Assembly: GCF_018294505.1 (NCBI RefSeq)
Contig: NC_057794.1
Span: 187,769,716-187,833,715, forward strand
Source: Triticum aestivum
Lineage: Eukaryota; Streptophyta; Magnoliopsida; Poales; Poaceae
Direction of reading: 5' to 3'
DNA length: 64,000 nucleotides
In this document: positions 21,461 to 34,300 of the stretch, one piece after another
Layout: each line of letters begins with the position of its first letter
How positions within the stretch are numbered: position 1 is the stretch's first letter
Position numbers and translations under genes: made by a program
The notes under the pieces: generated by a model
Told to the model about the DNA's origin: nothing
What the model saw: the letters and a program-made list of their open reading frames with translations, nothing else
Databases searched by the model: none

Positions 21461-21787
21461 TATCCCCGTTGAGGTAACCTAGTGTTATTCAAAATTTCTC
21501 TAGTTTCATGTTAATCGGAATGAGTTTGTTAACAAGACTTGATGAACCTTGTTAGTGGATTCCTTTTGACGAGCATGAGATGGATGAAACTAGAAGCACA
21601 ACCTTCTGTACCCCACTTTTACTATCTGTTATTTATATTAAATAAAGTAAAAATAAATAATTTTATGTCTATTATCTGATTATCTGTGCGATATAAAAAT
21701 ACCTCAAAAATAAAAGTTCTCCAAATGCCTTGAAAATTAAATATGATTTTTTATAGAATATTTGAGGATTTATGGAACAAAGAACAC
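21461..21787 (+). other. Untranslated spacer after protease
   Basis: AT-rich, with many stops in all frames. It is the position where pol would be in an autonomous Athila-lineage element. No RT, RNase H or integrase motif was found. Confidence 0.5.
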
Positions 21788-21850
21788 ACCAGGGGGGCCA
21801 ATCACCTTGCCACGAGGGTGGAGGGCGCACCCCCTGCCTCATGGGCCCAC
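21788..21850 (+). promoter_or_regulatory. Internal copy of the LTR GC-rich promoter hairpin module
   Basis: ccaggggggcca...ccttgccacgagggtgg...tgcctcatgggccca closely resembles the module just upstream of the TATA box in the 3' LTR (25601-25679). The preceding sequence (tttatagaatatttgaggat) also resembles the LTR. It lies about 400 bp upstream of the envelope-position ORF. It may be an internal promoter for that ORF; this is inference. Confidence 0.45.
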
Positions 21851-22245
21851 GGTGGCCCTCCTCCACTTATTCCTGCACCCATCCTCTTCTTCTTCCTCCC
21901 AAAAACACAAAAAACCAACTCAAGCACAAGTTCCAGCCCACTTTGCTGCCATTTTCGATCTCCTTGCTCAAAGCACCTCTTACAAAACTGCTTGGGGAGA
22001 TTGTTCCTTGGTATGTGAGTCCTCCATTGGTCCAATTAGTTTTTGTTCTAGTGCTTCATTCATTGCAAATTTTTGCTGCTTAGGTGACCCTATTCTTGAG
22101 CTTGCATGTCAAATTTATATGGTCGAAAGTAGTCTTGATGCATGATATAGGCTCTATGCACTTGTAGGAGTAGTTGCTATCAATATTATTGAGTTTGGTT
22201 TACTTTTATTTTGAAGTTACTAAAAATTTCAGAATTTTTCAGAAA

Positions 22246-23340
22246 ATGATGAGGAGATTATTGAGGGGCTCATCGAGCCAAAGCTCGAAGGAAAAGGCAC
22301 CGAAGCCTAAGTAGAATTTGCCGCGCACCGCGGAGGTTCGGGCGTGTGAATGGCCTTCCGAGGATTTGTTAAGAGCAGTCGGGATTTATGAAGATCTTCA
22401 TGAGTTGGCACATAATGCCGGCCTCACCGCTTTCCTCCATGACCAATGCGATCAGTATCTCTTACTCACAAATACCTTTGTGCAAAACTTTCATTTTCAT
22501 TCTAGGAACTCACCACCTACGGTGGAGTTTCATTTATATGATGAGCATAAGGAGATGTCACTTTATGATTTTTGTCGGATTTGTTTAGTCCCTTTTGAGG
22601 GCAAGCCAGAAGAACCACATCGTGATGATGTGGAGGGATTTATTAATACTATCACTGTAGGGGAAACTAGAAAGGTTTCTGATGCACGAATCACTAGCAT
22701 ACATTTTCCTGTCTTACGTTACTTTGCATTATTTGCTAGTCGTTGCTTAATTGGTCACGGAAATTGTGGAAACCTTAGTATCCCTGATATTATTATTTTG
22801 CTCCAAGGTTTATACAATGATAACACTTTTAGTATGGGTGGCATTATTGCTAGACGGTTAAGTATGAACTGTACTAAGGGTCCCATCTTTGGAGGCATCT
22901 GTGCTACACGCCTAGCTGCACATTTTAACATACCTACTAGGCATGCTGAGAAGGAAGAAAAAGTGCTGCCTCGTGTTTATTTAGATTATAAAAGTATGGT
23001 GGCACATGATTTTATTGTTAAGAATAGGGCTGCAGAGCTTAAATATCAATTGTTCTTTAATAAACATCATCCTGAGACTATTACCTTGCCTGCTCCTTCT
23101 TTGTTTGATTTGACTGTAGGCACGTACCTTGTTCCGTTGACAGCTATCCACGGCTACTAGAACCCTGCACCAACCGAGGAGCCAAAATCGGAACCACAAT
23201 TTGATCCTTCACGTCAGTCTAACTATCAGTGGGATCCGGAGATGATTGCCAGCCAGTGGCAATCGGAGCCTTCTTCTTCCTCATCGCAGTACGACCCCAA
23301 CTATTATTATGGATATCAGCCAGGCCAGCCGTGGCCATAG
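22246..23340 (+). pseudogene. Envelope-position ORF (ATHILA ORF-1-like)
   Basis: ATG ATG at 22246 opens a frame of basic, Ser/Lys-rich sequence. A TAG (22312) interrupts it, then 22315-23157 encodes about 280 residues including ACEWPSEDLLRAVGIYEDLH, ISTLY-like and CATRLAAHFNIP segments. A second TAG (23158) precedes a Pro/Ser/Tyr-rich tail (DPNYYYGYQPGQPWP) ending at TAG 23338. Plant Athila-lineage elements carry an extra ORF after pol that resembles the Pfam ATHILA family and sits where retroviruses have env. No signal peptide or transmembrane segment is seen, so an envelope role is not supported. Its function is unknown. Confidence 0.65.
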
Positions 23341-25363
23341 ACCAACTTAGGCCAAAAGCCTAAGCTTGGGGGAGTACATATTTCTCACCGACGTTACATT
23401 TATGTTCACACACACTCATTGCTAGATGTCGGTGTTCATACTTTTTCATTGTATCATCCATGCTAGTTTATTTCCTTTTATGCTTTCTTCTTGTGTGTTT
23501 AATAAACCTTAAGAAAAAACCAAAAAATTATTGTAGCTATTAACTAATTTACTTTCCATGCTTATAGTAGTAATTAAAAAGAAAGCCCAAACAGATTTCC
23601 CGTTCTTCTTTTGCTTGTTGGGAGCTTTTCCGTGTAAATAGTTTTATTTCTTTTCTTTGGGGGTCAGTAGGAGAAGACCATGATTAAATTGTTGAAATGG
23701 ATCTTATATGCTTTATTGTTGATTTAACCAAGAGCCCATATTGCTTTGTCTTCTCCATTTTATTGAATGCTCGCAGATTCCAGCTTAGTCCAATGCATGT
23801 GCACTCTTATTATTATTCACATCGTTCGCTCGTGCAAGTGAAAGGCAATTATGATGATATATGATGGACTGGCTGAGATGAGAAAAGCTGGTACGAACTC
23901 GACCTCTTTTGTTTTTGTAAATATGATGAGTTCATCGTTCTTGATTCAGCTTGTTATGAATAAACATGTTTGCAATGACAATTAGAGATCATAGTTGCTT
24001 GTGCCATGCTTGATTAGCTATGAGTTATAATGGTTTACCTTGGGTGCCAACATGTTATTTAATGGTTATGATGTGGTATGATAGGGTGGTATCCTCCTAT
24101 GAATGATTTAAGTGACTTGACTTGGCACATGTTCAGGCATGTAGTTGAAACAAATCAACATAGCCTTCACGATATTTATGTTCATGGTGGATTATATCCT
24201 ACTCATGCTTGCATCCAATGTTTACTAATTTTAATGCATGTACATGGCTGTTGTCGCTCTCTAGTTGGTCGCTTCCTAGTCTTTTGCCAGCCTTCACTTG
24301 TACTAAGCGGGAATACTACTTGTGAGTCCAATCCCTTAAACCCCAAAGTTATTCCAGATGAGTCCACTATACCTTCCTATATGTGGTATCTACCTGCCTT
24401 TCCAAGTAAATTTGTATGTGCCAAACTCTAAACCTTCAAATAATCATCATGGTTTGTATGCTCGAATATCTCATGTATCAACTAGAGCTGTCTGTATCTT
24501 CCATGATAGGCCGGTTATTCTCAAGAGGAGTGGACTCCGCTCCTCACTCACGAGAAAATGGCTGGTCACCGGGATGCCCAGTCCCATGCTTTATGAAAAC
24601 TAAATCAAAATAATTGCAAAACAAAACTCCCCCTGGGACCTGATGTATGTTGGAGGCACTCGTTGTTTCGAGCAAGCCATGGATTGATGTTTGTTGGTGG
24701 AGGGGGAGTATAAACTTTACCATTCTGTTTGGGAACCGCCTATAATGTGTGTAGCATGGAAGATATCGCTATCTCTTGGTTGTTATGTTGACAATGAAAG
24801 TATACCGCTCAAAATGTTATTCACCTCTATTTCAAAACCGAGCTCTGACACCTCTAAAATCCCTGCTTCCCTCTGCGAAGGGCCTATCTATTTACTTTTA
24901 TGTTGAGTCATCACCCTGTTATTAAACAGCACCAGTTGGAGAGCACCACTGTCATTTGCATTCATTATTGTTAGTTTACATTGGGTGTGACTATGATTGG
25001 ATCTCTTTTACCATGAATTACATTGTCTAGTCAGTCCTTGATCTTTAAAGATGCTCTACTTTTATGTTTTGCGGCCTCAGAAAGGGCTAGCGAGATACCA
25101 TCTTGTTATATCATATTATGATTGTTTTGACAAAGTGTTGTCATCCGAGATTTATTATTATGGCTTGCTAGTTGATTATGCTATTGATATAGGTAATCAT
25201 GAGACCTGAGGATTATTGCAAATGTGGTTAGTTATAATCTTTGCTGAAAATTTGAATGCTTGCTTGACATATTTATAACAACAAGAGCAAACAGAGTTTG
25301 TAAAAGTTTTTCTTTATTTCTTTCAGTTTGTCAACTGAATTGCTTGAGGACAAGCAAGGGTTT
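23341..25363 (+). other. 2 kb non-coding region before the PPT
   Basis: It begins with ggccaaaagcctaagcttgggggag, itself PPT-like, and continues AT-rich to the real PPT. Only short ORFs occur. Long untranslated tails of this type are usual in the element family. No other element boundary was recognised in it. Confidence 0.5.
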
Positions 25364-25377
25364 AAGCTTGGGGGAGT
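25364..25377 (+). other. Polypurine tract
   Basis: aagcttgggggagt directly precedes the 3' LTR start tgatacg. The same aagcttggggga string also occurs near 23361, 18 bp after the envelope-position ORF. Confidence 0.8.
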
Positions 25378-26801
25378 TGATACGTCTCCGTCGTATCTAG
25401 TTTTCCAAACACTTTTTCCCTTGTTTTGGACTCTAACTTGTATGATTTGAAAGGAACTAACCCGGACTGGCGCTGTTTTCAGCAGAATTGCCATGATGTT
25501 GTTTTATGTGCAGGGGGCCCACACCCTTGCCACAGAATGACCTAAAACTCCACGGAATATCTTACAATAAATAATAAAAAATCCTCGCCAAAGATGAAGA
25601 CCAGGGGGCCCACACCCTTGCCACGAGGATGGGGGGCGCCCCCCATAGGGCGCGCCCCCCTACCTCGTGGGCCCCCTGGAGACCTCCCGACTCCAACTCC
25701 AACTCTATATAACTGCTTTCGGGGAGAAAAAAATAGGATAGAAGAAATCATCGCATTTTACGACACGGAGCCGCCGCCAAGCCCTAAGACCTCTCGGGAG
25801 GGCTGATATGGAGTCCGTTCGGGGCTTCGGAGAAGGGGATTCGTCGCCGTCGTCATCATCAACCATCCTCCATCACCAATTTCATGATGCTCACCGCCGT
25901 GCGTGAGTATTCCATCGTAGGCTTGCTGGACGGTGATGGGTTGGATGAGATTTATCATGTAATCGAGTTAGTTTTGTTAGGGTTTGATCCCTAGTATCCA
26001 CTATGTTCTGAGATTGATGTTGCTATGACTTTGCTATGCTTAATGCTTGTCACTAGGGCCCGAGTGCCATGATTTCAGATCTGAACCTATTATGTTTTCA
26101 TCAATATATGAGAGTTCTTGATCCTATCTTGCAAGTCTATAGTCACCTACTATGTGTTATGATCCGGTAACCCCGAAGTGACAATAATCGGGATACTTAC
26201 CGGTGATGACCGTAGTTTGAGGAGTTCATGTATTCACTATGTGCTAATGCTTTGGTTCCGGTTCTCTATTAAAAGGAGGCCTTAATATCCCTTAGTTTCC
26301 ATTAGGACCCCGCTGCCACGGGAGGGTAGGACAAAAGATGTCATGCAAGTTCTTTTCCATAAGCACGTATGACTATATTCGGAATACATGCCTACATTAC
26401 ATTGACGAACTGGATCTAGTTCTGTGTCACCCTATGTTGTAACTGTTACATGATGAACCGCATCCGGCATAATTATCCATCATTGATCCGATGCCTATGA
26501 GCTTTCCATATACTGGTTTACGCTTATTTACTTTCCCGTTGCTATTGTTACAATCACTACATAATACCAAAAATATTACTTTGCTTTCATTACTCTTTTG
26601 TTACCGTTACCATCACTATCATATTACTTTGCTACTAAACACTTTGCCGCAGATACTAAGTTTCTAGGTGTGGTTGAAATGACAACTCAGCTGCTAATAC
26701 TTGAGAATATTCTTTGGCTCCCCTTGTGTCGAATCAATAAATTTGGGTTGAATACTCTACCCTCGAAAGCTTTTGTGGTCCCCTATACTTGTGGTTTATC
26801 A
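25378..26801 (+). repeat. 3' LTR of the Sabrina-like element
   Basis: 1424 bp, from tgatacgtctccgtcg to gtggtttatca. It aligns with the 5' LTR remnant with few differences. It contains a strong GC hairpin (25601-25613 with 25667-25679, perfect 13 bp arms) and a TATA box (ctatata, 25705-25711), giving a canonical U3 promoter. Confidence 0.9.
25601..25679 (+). promoter_or_regulatory. GC-rich hairpin upstream of LTR TATA box
   Basis: ccagggggcccac (25601-25613) pairs perfectly with gtgggccccctgg (25667-25679). A nested ccacgagg/cctcgtgg pair and ggggggcgcccccc lie within. The TATA box follows 26 bp later. Similar modules precede the TATA boxes of the LTRs at 40346 and 45621. Confidence 0.6.
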
Positions 26802-27133
26802 AGCCGCCTCGATGCTCAGCTCATAGAGCTGCAGGAACTACGTGGGATCGGGGGTGCCGTCGTAGCGAGGAGGCAGGTCTGGCTTGAACTTGCCTAGCCA
26901 GACGACGCTACGCAGCTCGGGAACAAGGGCGCGGCAGCCTGCGGTGGACATCGGGGCCCTCTACAGGGGCGGAGCCTTCCCTTGATGTCCGCACACCGCC
27001 GCCACAGGCGGCATGTGGTCTTGTCGTGGCACTAGGAGCGCTGGAGCGTTCTGTTGCGGCCGGGGAACCTCTTGGCAGCTTCCTTCTTCATGCGCGGGCA
27101 CAAGGCATGGTAGATCACGCTGCGGGACCGCGT
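26802..27133 (-). pseudogene. Gag fragment of a minus-strand gypsy element (distal part)
   Basis: On the minus strand one frame reads LVPELRSVVWLGKFKPDLPP, RYDGTPDPT, a TAG, then FLQLYELSIEA. The PPRYDGTPDP..FLQLY string is characteristic of gag in grass gypsy elements. It is the continuation of the gag start at 39436-40010, separated by insertion of the 12.3 kb element at 27134. On its distal side it is cut by the Sabrina-like element ending at 26801. Confidence 0.65.
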
Positions 27134-30100
27134 CGTCACATCCCTAGCTTCTGGTAATGCACTAGGCTAGACCTCTTGCTGCATCATGTTTAAATTCAAA
27201 TGAAATTTGGATTGAGGAATTTTCAAAGCCTCAGAAACCTCTAAAAATAACCAACAGTTAAATCTTCTCAAATGTGTCCAAGAAAATGTTCCTGTTATCC
27301 TCTGGAAATATTGGCAAGAGGTAAAATCCAAACCAATATTTTTGGTGTCTCAGAAACATTTAATTTGGGCATTTGAATTAAATCAATAATTATTTGAATT
27401 GGATTTATATCTACTATTAAATAAATATAGGTCCAATAATTCTGAAATATTTTGTGGAGCATTGTTTTAATTCTTTTAGCTCCTAAAAATATTGTCAGAA
27501 GCAAAATAAATTGAATTGGTTTCAAAACCAAATTCAAAACAAACCTGCAAAATAGAAAACTGAAATAATTAGAAAAAGACAGAGAGAGAAGGGAATTACC
27601 TGGCGCCACTTACCTGGCCCAGCTGGCCAGCCCATCTGGCCGGCCCAGCCCACCTCCTCCTCCCCCTTGTCCTCTTCCTCCTCTGCCAGGAGGACGGACA
27701 CCGCACGCACGCGCGCACGCGGAGGCCTCCACCTCCTGCTTCGCCGTGGCAGCCTCCACCTCCCTCGACCCCCTCGACCGCCTCTCTCTCTCTGGACCCC
27801 CTCTCTCCCTCCCCTGACTCTCTTCCCCGAGCCACCCGAGAGTCGCCGTCGCCGCCGCTCGCCATAGCCACGGCCACCGACCACCACTCGCCTCGCCGAC
27901 CAATCCAGAAGGACCGCATCGTCGTCCTCCTCGTCCACCCCGAGCCAAGCAACCAGGGGAGCGCTGCATCGCCGCCCCGGACGTCTTCTCCAACCTCGGT
28001 GCCGGCGATCTCCGTCGCTTGATTCGCCGCGTCCAGAGCCTCCCCGGCCCCGCCGTCTGCACCGTTTGACTCGTCGTGAGCCACTTACCTTATCCCCTAA
28101 CTCCTTGTGCTCGCCCCCGTGCTGTAGCACCGTTCCCCACGAGCCCGAAAGCTCACCGCCGCCGGCCATGCCGCCGTCGTGGCTACAGACGCCGTAGCTC
28201 GTGCCTGGGCGCGTCATAGCACTCGGTTTGCTCCCAGGAGCCCGTAGCGCCCACCAGCCCCTCCTCCCATGCACCATAGCGTCAACCCCGCACTCACCCG
28301 AACTCCGGCGCCGCCGCGAGCGCACTTCCGGCGAGCTCCGGCGCCCCCGCCACCACCCTCCTGCTCCTTTGGATACGGGAGAGCACGGGCTACGCCCCGG
28401 TGGTCTCCGCGAGTCCAGCCGCCGCCTGTAGCTCAAGTCCGGCGAGCCTCCGTCGTTGTTTAGGTCGCCGGCGGGTTAACTCCGGCCGTGCCGACGTGGC
28501 ACCGTAATTAGTGGCTAATGATGCCACTAACTAACCCCCCCCTCTCACTGACTACTGGGCCCACGCCCCTAACTAACACTAGTTTAATTTCGGTTTAATT
28601 TTATCTAATCACTGTGGACCCACACGTCAGAGTTGACCATGATGACGTGGATGTTGACATGACCCCACCTGTCAGTGAGCTAACAGCCCTGTGTCACTGA
28701 CGTGTGGCCCCCACATGTTAGGTTTGACCTGGAGGCACCCAGTTGACCTGCTGACGTCATGATGACGTCAGGCTGGCGCATTAATTCAATTACTGGATTT
28801 ATTAATATTCAGGAAATTTCAGAAATGCCCTAAACTTCAATAAATCATAGAAAATTAACCGTAACTCCAAATTAAATAATTTATATATGAAAAATTATCA
28901 GAAAAATTCAAGGAATCCATCTGTACCATTTTCATGCATGTTAGAACAACTTATCACTACTGTTTAGGGCAAATGAAGTGAATGGCATTTGAATAATCAC
29001 ATATGGAGTTTGAATTTGAATCTTGTATTCAAACGAACTTCATTTAATCCGTTGCTAGTTGCATTAGCCCAAAACACATTCATTTTGCCATGTCATGATC
29101 ATGCATCATATTGTGCATTGCATTGATTGTGTTCCCTTCTGTGTTGCCGGTATTTGTCCCCTCTCGATAGACGTGATACCGATGATGTGATCGTTGACAC
29201 TGATGAAGACTCAATGTTATCTTCAGAAGTGCCAGGCAAGCAAAACCCCCTTGTTCATTCCGATACAATCCTACTCTCTCGCTCCTGCTCTCTTTTACTG
29301 CATTAGGACAACACCGATTCATCTGTTACTTGCTGCGGTAGCTGAACCCCTTTATCCTTTGCATGACCTGTCATTGCCACAGTAAATAGATGAAACCCAC
29401 TAGCATGAGTAGGAGTTGTTTGAGCCCTGTTGTGCCTACTCATTCATGCTTGTTTGTCATGCCTGCTACTGCTTAGAGTTGAGTCAGGTCTGATTCATCG
29501 GGGATGAATCAGAGGCGTGTGAACATGTCCTACTGTGTGTGAGCTAAGTGTGTGAACACGATTTGGTAAAGGTAGCGGTGAGAGGCCATGTAGGAGTACA
29601 TGGTGGGTTGTCTCATTGAAGCCGTCCTTAGGAACTGAGTTCTGTGTTTGTGATCCATGATTCAGCTACTACCATACATTGGGCCCTGAAATATGACCCC
29701 GCTCGACTTCTTATTCACCCTAGTCCTCTGTCCAGGAGTTGCAAGTAGTTTCTGGTGTTTGTAGCTTACTGGAGGCCGTGGACAGCGCTGACCGTAGGGG
29801 TGGGCTGTGATGCGGTAGGTACGTGGCACGGTGTACCGGATGCCCGTTTGGTATCTCGGGAACCCTGTTCACATCGTTTGGGGCTGTGAGCGAAACTCCG
29901 GCCGGATCTCCTCATGGATGGAACCCGAATAGGCGATAAACCTGGACTAGAGACTTGAGTGTTTAGGTAGGTCGTGGTCTACACCCACGTCGGCTTTCGC
30001 TTGAAGTCTGCCGAGCACATGTCGTGTGCAGACGCTAAGTGGTGGAAACATGTATGAAGAAGTACACCCCTGCAGGGTTAACATCATCTATTCGAATAGC

Positions 30101-31294
30101 CGTGTCCGCGGAAAAGGACTTCTGGGTTGCTTATATCAGTTCATAGACAAGTGAAAGTGGATACTCTAAAATACGCAAGATAAGCGTGAGTGCTATGGAT
30201 GGCGTTCTCGTAGGGAGACGGGAGCGGATCCATAGTGGTGTATTGATATGGTGAATATGTGGACTCGTGTGCGCCACCTCAAAAGAGTTACTTGCAGTCG
30301 TAGTTTAGGATAGCCACCGAGTCAAAGCTGGCTTGCTGCAGTTAAACCCCACCACCCCTTTGTTGATAATGATGCATATGTAGTTAGTTCTGATGTAAGT
30401 CTTGCTGGGTACATTTGTACTCACGTTTGCCTATTTTATGTTTTTGCAGAGAGACTTCGGTCTCGCTAGTAGTTCCGCGTGGACTTCGACGTTTAGCTTG
30501 TTACCTCAGCTACGATCTTGTGCCCTCGGCAGGATCTGGTAGATAGTCAGGCTTCTCAGCCTTTTTCATTTATAGATGTCTGTACTCAGACATGATAGCT
30601 TCCGCTTGTGCTTTGACTTGTATGCTCTGATTGTTGGGTCATGAGACCCATGTTTGTAATATCTCGCTCCTCGGAGCCTATTGATTAAAATACTTGAGTC
30701 ATAGAGTCATGTTGTGATGCCATGTTGTATTTGCACATATCGAGCATATTGTGTGTATGTTATTGAAATGCTTGGTATGTGTGGGATCTGACCATCTAGT
30801 TGTTTATCTTTAGTAGCCTCTCTTACGGGGAAATGTCTCCTAGTGTTTCCACCGAGCCATGGTAGCTTGCTACTGCTCCGGAACACTTAGGCTGGCCGGC
30901 ATGTGTCCTTCTTCGTTCCTGTGTCTGTCCCTTCGGGGAAATGTCACGCGATGAATACCGGAGTCCTGTTAGCCCGCTACAGCCCGGTTCACCGGAGTCC
31001 TGCTAGCCCAGTGCTACAGCCTGGATTCACTCGCTGATGACCGACACGTTCGATGCTGGGTCATGGATGCCTGTCCCTGTAAGTCTGTGCCACTTTGGGT
31101 TTACGACTAGCCATGTCAGCCCGGGCTCCTTATCATATGGATGCTAGCGACACTGTCATATACGTGTGCCAAAAGGCGCAAACGGTCCCGGGCAAAGGTA
31201 AGGCGACACCCGTGGGAATACCGTGCGTGAGGCCGCAAAGTGATGTGAGGTGTTACATGCTAGATCGATGTGGCATTGAGTCGGGGTCCTGACA
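27134..31294 (+). repeat. 5' LTR (4161 bp)
   Basis: Direct repeat partner of 35253-39435. It has an AT-rich start, a GC-rich core (27600-28500) and a T/G-rich second half. It lacks 24 bp present in the other LTR near 35880, and otherwise differs at what looks by eye like around one percent of positions. Antisense frames of about 300 codons in the GC-rich core are compositional. Confidence 0.9.
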
Positions 31295-31298
31295 GCGT

Positions 31299-31310
31299 TG
31301 GTATCAGAGC
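31299..31310 (+). other. Primer-binding site (initiator tRNA-Met type)
   Basis: tggtatcagagc lies 4 bp after the LTR end, the standard plant PBS complementary to the 3' end of initiator tRNA-Met. Confidence 0.9.
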
Positions 31311-34300
31311 TTGACTGCCTGTAGGATTACCAAGCCAAACTGGTCGAAGTTGAGTCTAGAAATTCTTTAGTTATATAAGGGAATTGATTGTGGGATGGAA
31401 CGTAAGGCTCTTTTTACTCCTTATACTTTATGCCTTCTGATCTGAGTCATCTTATCTTTCCTGCGGGGATTAAGAACTAGGCTATCTCTTCTTTCTATCA
31501 GGATCACGTGTTACTAATCCGTAGACTTATAAGATTGTTGGATTTAAGCCTCGTTTCAGTTCCTATCACTTCTGTATGTTAATTATTGATCTCGAGACCT
31601 TGATATTGTGTTTCTGAGTGGTTATGTCACCATTTTTGTGAATGTCTCAAATCTTTTCTGAGCATTTACAGCCGTTATGCTGTCCGAGTCATCCCAGGTT
31701 TCCAAAGAGTTTGATGCATTTGCAAATCCCTTCCTCCTGTTTCCGATGTGCCTTTGGTCAGATTAATCACACAAATCAGTGAGTTGAGGTACTTTATTGC
31801 CTTGACATATATGTTGGAGTTGGTATTATGACCCTAGGTGTCTTAGGGGATCATCTAGTAATTTAGCCATGATTGTGTCCCAGTGTGATGATTCTGGCCA
31901 TCATTCTCGTAAGCATCCCTTGATGCTACTTAGTAATAGGTATTCTGTTTCTGGGTTTTGAACCCGAGATTCACTCTACTTACTTCATGTTGATAGTGTT
32001 TGCTAGTTCCTTCAGGATATTAGTAACCTTTACGATAGTCCTTGAAGTCCGTGGTATCTTTTTCTTCCAAATACCATGAACTACTTATGCTAGAAGTTCC
32101 TCGTTGAACTGAACGATCACAGCCAGAGTGCTCTTGATGAGTTCTCCATTATATGTTATGGCTCTGCCAGTTCTACCTTTCTGCATGGGTTATCCGGAAG
32201 AATTATGTTGAACTTGGATCGACATACTAATCTATGCATCCACAACTCAGAAAGTTATATGTTCCTTTGAGTTGTCCCTCTTTAGTTGTCTACTGACCCT
32301 CGTCTATCAATTGATAGTCAAGAGTATGCGTGCAATCGTTCATCGATACCTATTACTCTTGTGGTCCGTCAAGCCATTCTATCGCGGAATGACTAGGAGA
32401 AACAAACTCCAGTACCTCTTCCATATCCAGGATTGGGTCAAAAAAAATTGTGCTCTGCAGATCAAATTGCTAATCCAGCTTTTGTTCTGTTCTACCTTGG
32501 AGTATTACCATCCTTATACCAGGATTGTTATAGGAATTGCACACCATCCTATGAACTCTTGGTACAGTGATACTTCTTGCCATCATTAGTCATTCCTCGG
32601 TCTCGTGTTGATGCAACCAGAATACCGACAAATGAATGGTGATGTGTGAAATCAATACGCCTAGCAACCTCGTTGCTGGTAGTTAAAGGACAATAATTTC
32701 ATTCTTAGTGTGTTGGTTATTGAATCATCATTCTAAGATTGATCGTGCTACCTAGTCCTTATTTCTGGTGCACTCCTTCGATCGATGAGTTAGGATCTTG
32801 TCAAGTCCTTGCTCTATTGATCATATCGTCTTGCCCTGAAAAGCGAGATTGTTCTCGAGCTTAGTAACATACCGGTGGTTCATGATTTCTGAATATCTTC
32901 TCAGAAGTATTACCAGGTTGTCACCTGACCGCTATGTTGAGCTCGTGATCAAGTTGGTTTATCCTGTAAACCACCCTTTCTCCAAGAATCCGTGTTGGAT
33001 ACCCCTGAGCTAGTTGGTTAAGCTAGACAACAACTTGGAGAGTTGGAAGATAAAAGCTTGCCTGACTTAGTTCGTTCCAAAGGGATATTCTTGTGTAGTG
33101 TGTGTTGAAGAAAGATGATATCTTCATCGATTGGTCCCTGTGATCAGTTGCTGGACCTATTGTCTTATCAATCCTTTGATTTGAGTGTGGGCTATCGTCA
33201 AATCAAATCAGTACCAACGATGCTCGTAATGTTGTCTTATTCGTGGTTGATCCCTCGAGCATACACCATTACATCTTTGGGTCTGACCAATGCTATCACC
33301 GTGTTCACTTAACTATGGAATTCCTTTTAAAAGGAAACCCAGATGAATTGTTGTTGAGCCCATTGACAACATCCTTATCTCCTCCATGATTTTGTTGAAC
33401 ATTAAGCTAGTGTTGGAAACTTTTGAAAGCATTTGTTCATGCTAGCTCATGAAGCATATGTTTAGATGAAGGTAGTGACTTCCTTAATTCATGTGCATCT
33501 GATGCAAGTTGCCGCCGTGGATTCGAGAAAGTCAATGTTGCTTTCTTTGGAATCATTCCAAATCAGTCATGCACACGTGCGAAGAATGCTGTGGTTTGAA
33601 GACTTGCAACCTTCAATCTATATGTATCCCTAGCACACCAAGCCACTGATTGATTTGTTCAAGGAGAAGGAGTTCCTTCATAAGAGCTAATCCGGACTTA
33701 TGCAAGGACTTCGATATCCTCGTGATGGTTCCCAACCAGAACTCGGTAGTGTTTTATTATAAGACTACTTGTGGTCATGCTTGTCTGGGACAACGTGTTC
33801 ACATGTTTGTAGCAGAACCAGCTCATGTTTTGGAGCTTGCTATCGTAGTTCATTCCCGAGAATCTCGCAACGTCATCTCGTCGATTTGTGTTGCAAACTT
33901 TCATTTTTCTTCCTAGACTCGATGAGTCTGGAATATCCTGACACCAACCAGATCTGAATCTCAGGCAGATATGATGGTTGGAATATTTCCCAAGAACTAT
34001 AATATTGGTCCCTCGATAACCGGTAAAGTGGATGTCGTGGCCAGCACACCCAGCCGAAGACCTATTATTGTAGTATCTTGATTGAAGAAGTTGGCCACCT
34101 CCCCATAGGGATTTCGTAGGATTTACTCCCTAGTTGCCCCTATGGATTTCTGTGTTCCGAAGTCCGACCTTTTACTTGATGTTCTAGATATCAAACCATA
34201 TCTATGAATGGGTTACACTAGCACATCAAGGAGAACATTAGAAGCGGAGTGCTAAATGTCTCTCGGTCGATCGTCCAGATTTTGTTCCTTGGCTCGCTAA

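Larger units (their letters stand above)
17421..26801 (+). mobile_element. Sabrina-like Athila-lineage gypsy retrotransposon lacking pol, 5' truncated
   Basis: The 5' LTR remnant (17421-18592), PBS, gag, protease, an envelope-position ORF, a 2 kb non-coding tail, PPT and full 3' LTR (25378-26801) are in the expected order. No reverse transcriptase or integrase lies between protease (ending 21460) and the later ORF. The sequence there looks like normal element sequence rather than a junction, so pol absence is probably a feature of the family. Triticeae Sabrina elements are, from memory, regarded as non-autonomous partners of a pol-bearing family. The right flank (26802) is the gag of another element, into which this one inserted. 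Confidence 0.8.

Noticed and set aside
22381..22588. Short overlapping frame inside the envelope-position ORF
   Set aside because: A shadow of the real reading frame, without its own context.
27534..28436. 300-codon minus-strand ORF in the GC-rich core of the 5' LTR (and its twin at 35653-36579)
   Set aside because: Arg/Gly-rich composition, no domain, overlapping long frames on the same strand, and not preserved in the diverged solo LTR. Openness in both copies follows from their near identity.
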